From: Woeseiaceae bacterium
Lineage (GTDB): Bacteria > Pseudomonadota > Gammaproteobacteria > Steroidobacterales > Woeseiaceae
Length of the DNA: 12,229 bases
Assembly (NCBI GenBank): GCA_022866645.1
Contig: JALHUQ010000165.1
Location: 1 to 12,229, forward strand
Direction: 5' to 3'
Positions 4,776 to 12,229 of this stretch are shown one piece after another; the stretch's first letter is position 1, and the number at the start of each line of letters is the position of its first letter. The translations under genes and the position numbers were made by a program. Under the pieces are notes generated by a model. It was not told where the DNA came from. It ran no database searches and worked only from the letters and a program-made list of their open reading frames with translations.

Positions 4776-7520
4776 ATGAGTACAGAGATTCACAAGTCGC
4801 CGCGTCGTCAGGACATTACTTTCGAAGACAAAGATCAGGCGCTGCGCGATGATGTTCGCACGCTCGGCGAAATGGTCGGCGATCTCATTCGAGAACAAGG
4901 TGGCATCAAGCTTTACGAATTTGTTGAACAAGCGCGCTTGCGCGCGATACGGCGCCGCGAAGGCAATGAGAAGCCGGACGAGGGCCTCGCCGAATTTGTC
5001 GGTGGCTTAGAGCCGAAAGAAGCGCAGCAGGTCATTCGAAGCTTCTCGACCTATTTCCAGATGGTCAATACGGCAGAGAAGGTGCATCGCATACGCAGGC
5101 GCCGCGAGTATTTGCGAGATGTTGTCCATTATCAGCCCGGCGGGCTTGAAGATGCGTTTATCAAACTGAAGGCATCCGGACTTAGTGCCGACGGCCTGAA
5201 AGATTTGCTCGGGACCTTGTTGATCGAACCCATCTTCACCGCTCATCCGACGGAGCCGACACGACGAACAATTTTGCGTAAAGAACAAAATATCGTCAAA
5301 CATCTCATTGACCTTCTAAATCCAACCATGACGCCGCAGGAAACGGACGCCGCGCTGCAGAACATACGTCTCCTCGTTACGACCGGCTGGCAAACTGACG
5401 AACATCCGTCCGAACAGATGACGGTTGCGGACGAACTTGAGCACGTCTTATTTTTTGTCACCGATGTTCTGTATCGCACTATCCCGCCCTTCTATGAGGA
5501 CATAGAGAGCGCGATTAAGAGAATCTACGGCGACGAAGGCGATGATTTTGAGGTGCCGATAATTCTGCGCTTCGGATCCTGGGTTGGCGGCGACATGGAC
5601 GGCAATCCAAACGTCAATGCCAAGACTATTCGGGAGACGCTCGCGCGCCAGCGCTCACTGGTACTGGACCTGTATTACAAGGAATGTGCCTCGATAGCCG
5701 CAAAACTCAGTCAGTCGACAGACCGCGCCACTTTCGGCCAGAGCATGCTCGATAAGATTGCTGTGTACCGTGGTGTTTTTCCGAATGCGTATCACGCCGT
5801 ACCCGCACGTCACAGAGACATGCCGTACCGCGTATTTATTCGTCTTGTCCAACAGCGTTTGCAGTCGACTTATGATGACGATGTTTACCCTTATGAGAAG
5901 GTTGGGCAGTTTATCGACGATATTCAACTGCTCTCTGACAGCCTCTCTGACAATAAGGGCGAACAAGCCGGTCTCTTTGCGGTACAGCGTTTGTTACGTC
6001 GTATCCATACCTTCGGCTTTCACCTGGTCACGCTCGATGTCCGACAGGATTCGGAAGTACACCGCATCGTGGTTGGGGAATGCCTTGGCGAGGAAGATTG
6101 GCTGGAGAAATCAGCGGAGGAACGAGCGGCACGAATATCGGCTGCAATAACTTCGCGTGAAAGTGCGCCGATGACTTTGAGCACGCAGGCCCGCAAGACC
6201 ATAGCGGTATTTCAGGCGATAGCCTTTTGCCGTCGAAAATACGGCCCTAAGTCAATAGGGCCCTTCATTGTCAGCATGGCACAGGGCGCTGACGATATTC
6301 TTTCGATTTTGCTGCTGGCGCAATGGGGCGATTTGCACAACAAGCGCGGTGAAATACCACTCGATATCGCGCCGCTACTGGAAACGGTAGACGACTTGCA
6401 GAACGGACCGGACATATTGAAATCACTGATGTCCGCCGATCTATACCGCGAACATCTCGAAAGGCGCGACAATCGCCAGACCATTATGATCGGCTATTCC
6501 GACAGCAATAAAGATGCTGGACTCGCTTCGGCGCGGTGGGCCTTGCAGAACGCGCAGGAACGTATCGTCAACACAGCCGAAGCACAAAATATCGAACTCA
6601 CGCTTTTCCATGGTCGCGGCGGCACGATCAGCCGCGGCGGCAGCAAAACGCACGTCGCCGTACTGGGTGCACCGCCGGGCACAGTAAACGGACGCCTGCG
6701 GGTCACTGAACAGGGTGAGATCATTAACGAAAAGTACGGCCTGCGAGGAATTGCGCTACGGACTCTTGAGCAAATGACGGGCTCGGTTGCATTGGCAACA
6801 GCGATGCCGAGACACCGCGGCAGTGATCGACCTGAGTGGCACGACATCATGGATGTCATCGCCAATGAGAGCCGCAGAGCTTACCGCGAGCTGGTTTACG
6901 AGGCCCCCAACTTCTACCAGTATTTCAGGAAAGCGACACCGATAGATCTGATCGAGCGCATGCGCATCGGATCACGACCGTCTGCGCGACGGCGTCAATC
7001 AGGCATACAAGATCTTCGCGCGATTCCCTGGGTTTTTTCGTGGACGCAGGCGCGCTTCGTGCTGCCCGGTTGGTATGGGATCGGCAGCGGCCTGCAGAAA
7101 GGGATTGCTCAATTTGGAGATGAGGCAATCAGCGAGATGTTCAGGGAGTGGTACTTTCACCGCTCGTTAATGGCGGATACCGAGATGGTCCTCGCAAAAG
7201 CGGATCTCAGTATCGCGGAGCTTTACTCAGAGCTCGCAGGCGAGGCGCTGCACAATGAGTTTTTTCCGATCATCAAGGCCGAATTCGAATTGACGCGCGA
7301 CCTGACTCTCAAATATTCGGATCATGAGACCTTGCTTGAGGGCGATATGACGCTGCAGCGCGCGATCATGCTGCGTAATCCTTACGTTGATCCGATGAGT
7401 CTGATGCAAGTTGACCTGCTTTCGAGGTGGCGAGCATCAAATTACGAAGACGCCGAAATTTTCGATGCGCTTTTGGCCAGCGTCAACGGCATTGCGCAGG
7501 CGCTGCAGAATACCGGTTGA
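4776..7520 (+). CDS. ppc: Phosphoenolpyruvate carboxylase
   Basis: Catalyses PEP + bicarbonate to oxaloacetate + phosphate, the main anaplerotic step refilling the TCA cycle and feeding aspartate-family synthesis; cytoplasmic homotetramer. 914 residues, normal for the bacterial enzyme (about 880-930). Motifs: TAHPTEPTRRTIL with catalytic His157; SWVGGDMDGNPNV at about 268-280 (most members have R where M273-274 is); GYSDSNKDAG near 573; FHGRGGTISRGG near 611, the flexible glycine loop; GLRVTEQGEIINEKYG; SRPSARR and LRAIPWVFSWTQARFVLPGWYGIG; and the conserved C-terminal NTG. Aspartate feedback and acetyl-CoA activation are usual for the family but not testable here. The start ATG has a poor Shine-Dalgarno; translation may depend on yajQ 21 bp upstream. 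The stop lies 12 bp from the convergent nitroreductase-like gene, with no terminator between. Confidence 0.97.
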   Translation: MSTEIHKSPRRQDITFEDKDQALRDDVRTLGEMVGDLIREQGGIKLYEFVEQARLRAIRRREGNEKPDEGLAEFVGGLEPKEAQQVIRSFSTYFQMVNTAEKVHRIRRRREYLRDVVHYQPGGLEDAFIKLKASGLSADGLKDLLGTLLIEPIFTAHPTEPTRRTILRKEQNIVKHLIDLLNPTMTPQETDAALQNIRLLVTTGWQTDEHPSEQMTVADELEHVLFFVTDVLYRTIPPFYEDIESAIKRIYGDEGDDFEVPIILRFGSWVGGDMDGNPNVNAKTIRETLARQRSLVLDLYYKECASIAAKLSQSTDRATFGQSMLDKIAVYRGVFPNAYHAVPARHRDMPYRVFIRLVQQRLQSTYDDDVYPYEKVGQFIDDIQLLSDSLSDNKGEQAGLFAVQRLLRRIHTFGFHLVTLDVRQDSEVHRIVVGECLGEEDWLEKSAEERAARISAAITSRESAPMTLSTQARKTIAVFQAIAFCRRKYGPKSIGPFIVSMAQGADDILSILLLAQWGDLHNKRGEIPLDIAPLLETVDDLQNGPDILKSLMSADLYREHLERRDNRQTIMIGYSDSNKDAGLASARWALQNAQERIVNTAEAQNIELTLFHGRGGTISRGGSKTHVAVLGAPPGTVNGRLRVTEQGEIINEKYGLRGIALRTLEQMTGSVALATAMPRHRGSDRPEWHDIMDVIANESRRAYRELVYEAPNFYQYFRKATPIDLIERMRIGSRPSARRRQSGIQDLRAIPWVFSWTQARFVLPGWYGIGSGLQKGIAQFGDEAISEMFREWYFHRSLMADTEMVLAKADLSIAELYSELAGEALHNEFFPIIKAEFELTRDLTLKYSDHETLLEGDMTLQRAIMLRNPYVDPMSLMQVDLLSRWRASNYEDAEIFDALLASVNGIAQALQNTG

Positions 7521-7532
7521 GATGGTCGCAGA

Positions 7533-8207
7533 CTACTCGTCGATGAATGAGCTGTATTCGTGCAGGGATTTGCGCTTGATGTCTGGTACTTTTGCATCAT
7601 CGGCTGGATAGCCTGCGACCAGTAGTAAAAATGGTCGTTCGCTTGTCGGTCTAGCCAGGATCTCGTTCAGAAATTTCATTGGGCTCGGCGTGTGAGTGAG
7701 TGTCGCAAGACCTGCGGTGTGTAGTGCCGTTACGAGAATGCCCGTTGCCAGGCCCGTCGACTCGGTGGGGTAGTAGTGTTTTACCTTTCGACCATCCGGC
7801 AGCTCACCGAATTTCTGCAGGAATACGGCGATCAGGTACGGGGCGGTTTCCAGGAACGGCTTGTTTGAGTCGGTGCCGAGGGGTTCGAGAGCGGCCAGCC
7901 ATTCTTCGGAGGCACGGTGTTCGTAAAACTCGCGTTCCTCGACTTCTGCAGCCTCGCGAATTTTCTTTTTCGTTTCGGGACAACTGACCACGACGAAATG
8001 CCAGGGCTGGAGGTTTGCTCCGCTCGGTGCGGTATTTGCGGCCTTGAGTGCTGTTTCTATGATATCGCGGGGTACGGGTCGGTCGGAAAACTCACGAACG
8101 GTTCTGCGCCTGTCGACATCGTTATAGAAATCACTGAGCCGCTGTCGCATTTCCTCGACCGGGTATTCACGATATCGCTGTAGCGGAATGCTGGGATACT
8201 TCTTCAA
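7533..8207 (-). CDS. Nitroreductase-fold flavoprotein, iodotyrosine deiodinase-like
   Basis: 224 residues from a TTG start. FMN-dependent nitroreductase fold: RRRTVREFSDRPVP at about 33-46 binds the FMN phosphate, TAPSGANLQPWHF at 59-71 lies by the flavin ring, and HYYPTESTGLATGILVTALHTAGLATLTHTP is the central helix region. It fits the iodotyrosine deiodinase (IYD) subgroup rather than NfsB: the IYD substrate-binding triad (human Glu153, Tyr157, Lys178) lines up as Glu91, Tyr95 and Lys116 with identical spacing (4 and 21 residues). KPFLETAPYLI, GRPxxE-type ARPTSERPFLLLVAGYP and VPDIKRK also match. Bacterial IYD homologues dehalogenate halotyrosines or halophenols; the substrate here is unknown. 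The start is TTG 8207, with AAGGAG 5 nt upstream; the frame stays open to 8291 but that part overlaps the previous gene. One base separates it from the ycgN stop (TGA T TTG), implying coupled translation. Confidence 0.9.
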   Translation of the reverse strand: MKKYPSIPLQRYREYPVEEMRQRLSDFYNDVDRRRTVREFSDRPVPRDIIETALKAANTAPSGANLQPWHFVVVSCPETKKKIREAAEVEEREFYEHRASEEWLAALEPLGTDSNKPFLETAPYLIAVFLQKFGELPDGRKVKHYYPTESTGLATGILVTALHTAGLATLTHTPSPMKFLNEILARPTSERPFLLLVAGYPADDAKVPDIKRKSLHEYSSFIDE

Positions 8208-8218
8208 ATCAACTCCTT
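8208..8218 (-). promoter_or_regulatory. Strong ribosome binding site deciding a TTG start (IYD-like gene)
   Basis: AAGGAG (8213-8218) is followed by TTGAT and then TTG at 8205-8207. The site lies inside the last codons of the ycgN-like gene, whose TGA stop (8209-8211) is in the spacer, so terminating ribosomes could restart here. Confidence 0.8.
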
Positions 8219-8637
8219 TTTTGTAAGACGCTCCATTCGTCTGTGTCTTTTTCAGAAACCGCGCGGCCGAGCATTGAGATGCCGGCCTCATGAACGCTTT
8301 CGGCGTTGCCGGAAATCAACGGGTGCCAGGATGCCAGATCATTGCCGTCCGCGATCAGGCGATAGGCACAGGTCGTCGGCAGCCAGTTGAATGCCTCCGG
8401 TTCATCGAGTGACAACGTCAAACACTCTGCGACCAGCTTCGCGCGATTCGCGTAATTCGTACAACGACAAGTCTCGAGATCAAGCAGCCGGCAGGCGACA
8501 TCCGTGTAAAAAATCTCCCCGCTGTCCTCATCCTCGAGCTTGTGCATACAGCACAAGGCGCAACCATCGCACAGAGATTCCCATTCGGGTTGCGACATTT
8601 GCGACAGTGATTTGCGTTTCCAAAACTGATCGTTCAT
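8209..8637 (-). CDS. ycgN: YcgN/UPF0260 family cysteine-cluster protein
   Basis: 142 residues. Closely follows E. coli YcgN: EWESLCDGCALCCMHKL at about 18-34, DEDSGEIFYTDVACRLLD, CRCTNY, FNWLPTTCAYRL and SWHPL. Nine cysteines (23, 26, 29, 30, 49, 57, 59, 72, 90) form the putative zinc- or iron-chelating domain assigned to this family by its conserved Cys pattern; the biochemical function is unknown. The ATG at 8637 (MNDQFWKRKS) matches the family start; the open frame extends to 8769 but crosses the divergent gene. It is the first gene of a two-gene unit with the IYD-like flavoprotein. Only 38 bp separate its start from the divergent dehydrogenase, so promoters of the two must overlap or lie inside the genes. 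Confidence 0.94.
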   Translation of the reverse strand: MNDQFWKRKSLSQMSQPEWESLCDGCALCCMHKLEDEDSGEIFYTDVACRLLDLETCRCTNYANRAKLVAECLTLSLDEPEAFNWLPTTCAYRLIADGNDLASWHPLISGNAESVHEAGISMLGRAVSEKDTDEWSVLQKRS

Positions 8638-8675
8638 CGTCCGGTACTCTGCTCTACTGGGGATCGAATATCCAT

Positions 8676-9629
8676 ATGAAGGCCGTATTTCTTGATTTCG
8701 CAACGATGGGGACCGGCCTCGATGTTGGCAGCTTGCGTGCCCTGCTTCCCGAACTTGAGCTCTTTGCAATCAGCGATGACGACGAGCTTGCGGAACGAAT
8801 CCTTGGCGCGGAATTTGTGCTCGCCAACAAAGTGCACTTCACTGAATCTTTGCTGCAGGCCAATCCGGCACTCCGCTTCATCGGCCTCACTGCCACGGGA
8901 ACGGATAACGTTGACCTGGCTGCCGCGCGCAGACACGGCATTGCGGTTTGCAATATAAGAGCCTATTGCACGCAATCGGTCACCGAGCATGTTTTCGGGC
9001 TGTTATTGAATCTCACCCACAGCCTGGGGCAATACAACGCTGCCGTGCGCAGCGGCGCGTGGCAGCGAGCCGAAGACTTTTGTTTGTTGTCGTATCCAAT
9101 CAGAGAGTTGTCGGCGATGACCCTCGGTATTGTCGGGTACGGCGAGCTGGGCAAAGGAGTGGCGAACGCTGCGCGGACATTCGGAATGGACGTAATTATT
9201 TCTGCAAGGCCCGGTACTGACAAGCTTGAGGATGGAAGGGTTTCTTTCGATGAGCTGCTGCGGCGATCTGATGTTATCTCTCTGCACTGTCCATTGACTG
9301 ATGCTACGGCGAAATTGTTCGGCAAGCATGAGTTCGAAAAGATGAAATCGAACGCCATACTGATCAATACGGCACGGGGTGGATTAATCGACTCGGCCGC
9401 GCTGGTTGCCGCTTTAGAGAGCGGCGACATCGCCGCCGCCGCGGTCGATGTTTTGCCGCAGGAGCCGCCGATCGATGGCAATCCGCTATTGGACTACGAC
9501 GGGCCGAATCTGATGATGACACCGCACGTCGCGTGGGGCAGCAACGAGGCCCGCCAGGCCGCTATCGAGGAGCTTGCACTCAATATCGCCGCATTTCTGC
9601 AGGGTGAAGCGCGCAACCGGGTCGCCTAG
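8676..9629 (+). CDS. D-2-hydroxyacid dehydrogenase (hydroxypyruvate/glycerate reductase type)
   Basis: 317 residues, the usual size. NAD(P)-dependent oxidoreductase acting on a small D-2-hydroxyacid such as glycerate, lactate or a related acid. The Rossmann motif GIVGYGELGKG is at about 151-161. The catalytic set is complete: Arg234 in NTARGGLID, Glu263 in PQEPP, His284 in TPHVAW, which is the standard R/E/H triad of the family. After the second strand of the nucleotide domain the sequence reads VIISARPG, with no acidic residue where NAD-specific members carry Asp, so NADP preference is plausible (inference). The start at ATG 8676 fits the family N-terminus MKAVFLD; the only purine-rich motif (GGGGA) is 12 nt upstream, rather far. 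The substrate cannot be determined. The closest named types are HprA-like hydroxypyruvate reductases; serA is unlikely because it lacks ACT regulatory domains. Confidence 0.92.
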   Translation: MKAVFLDFATMGTGLDVGSLRALLPELELFAISDDDELAERILGAEFVLANKVHFTESLLQANPALRFIGLTATGTDNVDLAAARRHGIAVCNIRAYCTQSVTEHVFGLLLNLTHSLGQYNAAVRSGAWQRAEDFCLLSYPIRELSAMTLGIVGYGELGKGVANAARTFGMDVIISARPGTDKLEDGRVSFDELLRRSDVISLHCPLTDATAKLFGKHEFEKMKSNAILINTARGGLIDSAALVAALESGDIAAAAVDVLPQEPPIDGNPLLDYDGPNLMMTPHVAWGSNEARQAAIEELALNIAAFLQGEARNRVA

Positions 9630-9675
9630 CGGGAACGACGATACTCTGTGTGTGGCAGCCGGGTTTCGACCGTCA

Positions 9676-10089
9676 TCAAGCGCCGACAACTTGCCTCGCC
9701 CAATGGACTATGCCACGTACTCTTGCAGAACCAAGGTCGTAAGCTTCGTCGAAACTCACCCAGCGCCATTCATGGTGTTCCGGTTCACCGGTCTCAGGTG
9801 AATCCCCCATGAAAACTTCCTCTCGTTGTGTGCGACCCAGGTAATACCTCGCGACTTTGCCTTTGCTGTACGGTCCCGTTTCGAAAAAACGGTCACCCCA
9901 GTCGAAGGCGAGGTCTTTGATACCGGTTTCTTCCGCAACCTCACGGATCGCAGTCTGCAATGGATCTTCGCCAGCTTCGCGCATGCCCTTTGGAAAATCC
10001 CAGTGATGAAAGGCCCTCAGCAATATCGTCTTCCAGCCATGGTCGGTCTCGCGTAGGACAACCACACCGCAAGAGAGTTTGTGTTCCAT
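9676..10089 (-). CDS. Nudix hydrolase, diadenosine tetraphosphatase-like
   Basis: 137 residues, a stand-alone Nudix domain. The full signature GX5EX7REUXEEXGU is present as G35 to I57 (GMREAGEDPLQTA then IREVAEETGI). The lead-in WDFPKG at 30-35 is the hallmark of asymmetric Ap4A hydrolase-like and related (d)NTP-cleaning members. It hydrolyses nucleoside diphosphate-X compounds with Mg2+; the exact substrate is unknown. It is convergent with the dehydrogenase, with 46 bp between stops and no clear terminator. The ATG at 10089 shares its A with the last base of the upstream permease stop (TGATG), so translation is likely coupled and the two genes form an operon. The longer open frame to 10203 lies inside the permease gene and does not fit the family. 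Confidence 0.94.
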   Translation of the reverse strand: MEHKLSCGVVVLRETDHGWKTILLRAFHHWDFPKGMREAGEDPLQTAIREVAEETGIKDLAFDWGDRFFETGPYSKGKVARYYLGRTQREEVFMGDSPETGEPEHHEWRWVSFDEAYDLGSARVRGIVHWARQVVGA

Positions 10090-12229
10090 CAGGCATTGGC
10101 TCCACGGAGGACGTCGGCTGGCCGCGCATTTACGGCGCCACGCGCTGCGAAATAACCGCTGACACAGACAATTAGCACACCGGCCGATACCCCCGCCAAC
10201 CAAATGGCGGGGCTGAACTTGTAAGGCAATTCAAAGACCTGGGTCGCGACCAGGTAGGCCAAAACCGATGCACCGGCCGACGCCAGAACGCCGGCAGCGG
10301 TGCCAATGGCCGCAAACTCCGCCATCACGCCGGCGAATACTGTACGGCGTCGCGCGCCCAACGCACGCAGCATTGCGCTTTCGAAACGACGCTCATCCAT
10401 CGTCGACTGCACGGCCGCGAACAACACCGCGATGCCCGCGGCGATCGTGAATAAGAATACCGCCTGCACGGCAAGGCTCGCCTTTTCGATGATTCCGCGC
10501 ACTTGTTCCAGAATCACACCGAGATCGATCACGGAGATACTCGGGTGCGCGCGTACCAGGTCGACTAGCATTGCCTGACTGTTGTCCGCGAGTCGCATAC
10601 TTGAAATGTACGTCGTCGGCATGTCGTCGAGGGCGCCCGGCGACAGCACTATGAAAAAATTGGGCTGAAATGAGTCCCAGTTTATTTTTCGCGTGCTCGT
10701 TATTTCCGCCTCAAACTCACGACCGGCCACAAAGAATTTCAAACGATCGCCGATGGCCAACCCGGCGTTCGCTGCAGCTTGTTCTTCGATCGACGCCAGC
10801 GCCGGCCCGCTATAGTCTGCTGGCCACCATTCGCCTTCAATTATGTCGTTGGTCGGACTTAACTCTGCCGCCCAGGAAAGATTGGCCTCACGGTTAGCCA
10901 GCCACTGGCCATCTTCGTTCGGGTACTCGCGATCCTTGACCGATTCGCCGTTGATGGTCGTCATGCGCGCTCGCACTAGCGGCGTGAAGACCGGGCTCTG
11001 GATGTCGTTGGCCTCGAACAGAGCCGCGACGGCCTCAACTTCATGCGGTTGAATATTGATCAGGAAGTGATTGGGCGCATCGTCATCGAGTGTCTTGCGC
11101 CAGCCTTCCAGCAGGTCCGTTCTCACCAATGTCAGCAATAGGAGCACGGTTATTCCAAGTCCAAAAGCAACGACCTGTATGGCGCTATCGCGACCTCGGC
11201 GCGCCACGTTCGCGAGCCCGTAGCGCCACGCAACGCCGACCCCCGAACGAGCCCGGCCTATGAGCGCAACCATCCCCCGTCCGACCAGGTAGAGCGCCGC
11301 TGCGATAACACACATGCCGCCGATCAATATGGCCAACATTCGAACGTCGCCCACCGACTGGTAAAGCAATGCGGCAACTGCCGCGAGCGCCAGGCCGGCG
11401 ACGAACACGCGCGATGGTGCCGGTGGCATAGCGTCGTGGCGGAGTACGCGCAGCGGCGGCGTATTGCGCAGTTGTATCAAAGACGGTAGTGCGAAGCCGA
11501 TCAGCAATATCATCGCGCTGCTGCTCGCGAGTATTATGGGTCGCAGGCCGATTCCTGGCAGTTCAGTCTGTTGCAGCAGGTCAAGCAGAATACGGGACAA
11601 CATTTCTTCGGCCGCAAAACCGATGATGCTGCCTGCGACGATGCCAAGCACGCCTAGCAAAATGAGCTGCACCATCGCGACCGAAATCACGAACCCCTGT
11701 GTCGCCCCGAGGCTCTTCATCAGCGCCACAGTGTCCATACGGCGATGCGCAAATCGTCGCGCCGACATGGCAACAGCTACCGCGCTCAGCAACAAGCTGA
11801 TCACGGCAGTCAGCGACAGAAACCGTTGTGCCCTGTCCGCTGCGTTATATGCCCGCTCGCTGCTTTCCTCCTGGGTCCGCACCCGCACAGAGTCGGGTAA
11901 GCGATCCTCTACCGCCGCATTAAAATCCGCGACCGCTTTCTCGTCACCGGCGACCAGCAGCGCGTAGGCAACGCGACTTCCTACTCCGATCAATCCGCTG
12001 CGTGAAATGTCATCGATATTCAGCAATAGGGAGGGTGCCAATGATGCGAACCCTATCGATTGATCGGGCCGATAGATCAGGACGGCCGAAACACGCAGGT
12101 TCAGTTCGCCCACCGCGAGGCTGTCGCCAACGTCCGCGCCTACCCGGGCCAGCAAGGTACCATCAGCCCAAACTTCACCGGGTTCCGGAATGCCGTCCAC
12201 CGTGCGCTGCTCACCAAACAGGGTATCCG
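10089..12229 (-). CDS. ybbP: YbbP-type ABC transporter permease (FtsX domains), 5' end beyond the window
   Basis: At least 712 residues are visible and the frame remains open to the right edge; E. coli YbbP is about 804, so roughly 90 residues are missing. Two FtsX-type permease domains flank periplasmic loops. The first holds ARRFAHRRMDTVALMKSLGATQ (the LGA coupling segment that contacts the ATPase) followed by three helices. A helix pair in the middle (about 260-360) precedes a large hydrophilic region (about 375-560), and the second FtsX domain near the end has DERRFESAMLRALGARRR. It ends RPADVLRGANA, matching the usual RP...LR tail. Such permeases partner with a cytoplasmic ATPase (YbbA/LolD-like), and in E. 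coli this neighbourhood also contains tesA; the ATPase should lie just to the right of the window. The role is unknown but membrane-lipid or peptide export is often proposed. The GTG at 12200 is internal, not the start. It overlaps the Nudix gene by one base. Confidence 0.9.
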   Translation of the reverse strand, partial: DTLFGEQRTVDGIPEPGEVWADGTLLARVGADVGDSLAVGELNLRVSAVLIYRPDQSIGFASLAPSLLLNIDDISRSGLIGVGSRVAYALLVAGDEKAVADFNAAVEDRLPDSVRVRTQEESSERAYNAADRAQRFLSLTAVISLLLSAVAVAMSARRFAHRRMDTVALMKSLGATQGFVISVAMVQLILLGVLGIVAGSIIGFAAEEMLSRILLDLLQQTELPGIGLRPIILASSSAMILLIGFALPSLIQLRNTPPLRVLRHDAMPPAPSRVFVAGLALAAVAALLYQSVGDVRMLAILIGGMCVIAAALYLVGRGMVALIGRARSGVGVAWRYGLANVARRGRDSAIQVVAFGLGITVLLLLTLVRTDLLEGWRKTLDDDAPNHFLINIQPHEVEAVAALFEANDIQSPVFTPLVRARMTTINGESVKDREYPNEDGQWLANREANLSWAAELSPTNDIIEGEWWPADYSGPALASIEEQAAANAGLAIGDRLKFFVAGREFEAEITSTRKINWDSFQPNFFIVLSPGALDDMPTTYISSMRLADNSQAMLVDLVRAHPSISVIDLGVILEQVRGIIEKASLAVQAVFLFTIAAGIAVLFAAVQSTMDERRFESAMLRALGARRRTVFAGVMAEFAAIGTAAGVLASAGASVLAYLVATQVFELPYKFSPAIWLAGVSAGVLIVCVSGYFAARGAVNARPADVLRGANA

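Noticed and set aside
7521..7532. Bidirectional terminator between convergent ppc and the IYD-like gene
   Set aside because: Only 12 bp lie between the stops, with no inverted repeat or T-run.
8391..8675. N-terminal extension of the dehydrogenase frame upstream of 8676
   Set aside because: It lies on the opposite strand of the ycgN gene, and the family N-terminus MKAVFLD begins at 8676.
9630..9675. Terminator or small RNA between the dehydrogenase and the Nudix gene
   Set aside because: No stable stem with a T-run was found in this 46-bp gap.
10090..10203. Longer Nudix start at 10203
   Set aside because: The extension is inside the permease gene and is Cys/Arg-rich with no match to Nudix N-termini; the TGATG overlap gives a better start.
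1..12229. Mobile elements, CRISPR arrays, tRNA or rRNA genes
   Set aside because: No transposase or integrase frames, direct-repeat arrays, tRNA-like cloverleaf or rRNA sequence were seen; the genes look like stable chromosomal ones.

Overview
This window reads as ordinary chromosomal DNA of a gammaproteobacterium. The reasons are the gene set: a YcgN/UPF0260 protein very close to E. coli YcgN, YajQ, a YbbP-type permease, and a classical ribosome-mediated trp attenuator. Overall GC looks moderately high. The uneventful gene order and lack of mobile elements fit a free-living, possibly marine or soil, lineage; I cannot name the genus.

Layout. (1) 1-1444, minus strand: the start of a trp operon. 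A promoter candidate lies in the gap after the transporter gene, followed by a 20-codon leader peptide with three consecutive Trp codons (trpL), a 12-bp terminator hairpin with a U tract, a second hairpin, and then trpE, which runs off the left edge. (2) 1456-4003, minus strand: an unrecognised Trp-rich protein of about 216 residues, then an SLC13/DASS-type transporter with two RCK-C (TrkA_C) domains that probably starts at a TTG codon. (3) 4272-7520, plus strand: yajQ and ppc (PEP carboxylase), 21 bp apart. (4) 7533-8637, minus strand: a ycgN-like gene, then a flavin nitroreductase-fold protein whose best match by residue pattern is bacterial iodotyrosine deiodinase. The two genes are separated by one base and the second starts at TTG. 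(5) 8676-9629, plus strand: a D-2-hydroxyacid dehydrogenase, divergent from ycgN. (6) 9676-12229, minus strand: a large FtsX/YbbP-type ABC permease that enters from the right edge, then a Nudix hydrolase in a TGATG overlap.

How the parts fit. PEP carboxylase feeds oxaloacetate, while anthranilate synthase commits chorismate to tryptophan, so both touch PEP-linked amino-acid supply; nothing in the sequence links their control. The trp leader is the best-supported regulatory system: ribosome stalling at the Trp codons should free segment 2 to pair with segment 3 and block the terminator.

I found no RNA genes, insertion sequences, CRISPR arrays or prophage genes. No clearly novel multi-gene system is visible. 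The most rewarding items are the trp attenuator with its added hairpin, the conserved dehalogenase-type E/Y/K triad in the nitroreductase homologue, and the unrecognised Trp-rich gene upstream of the transporter.
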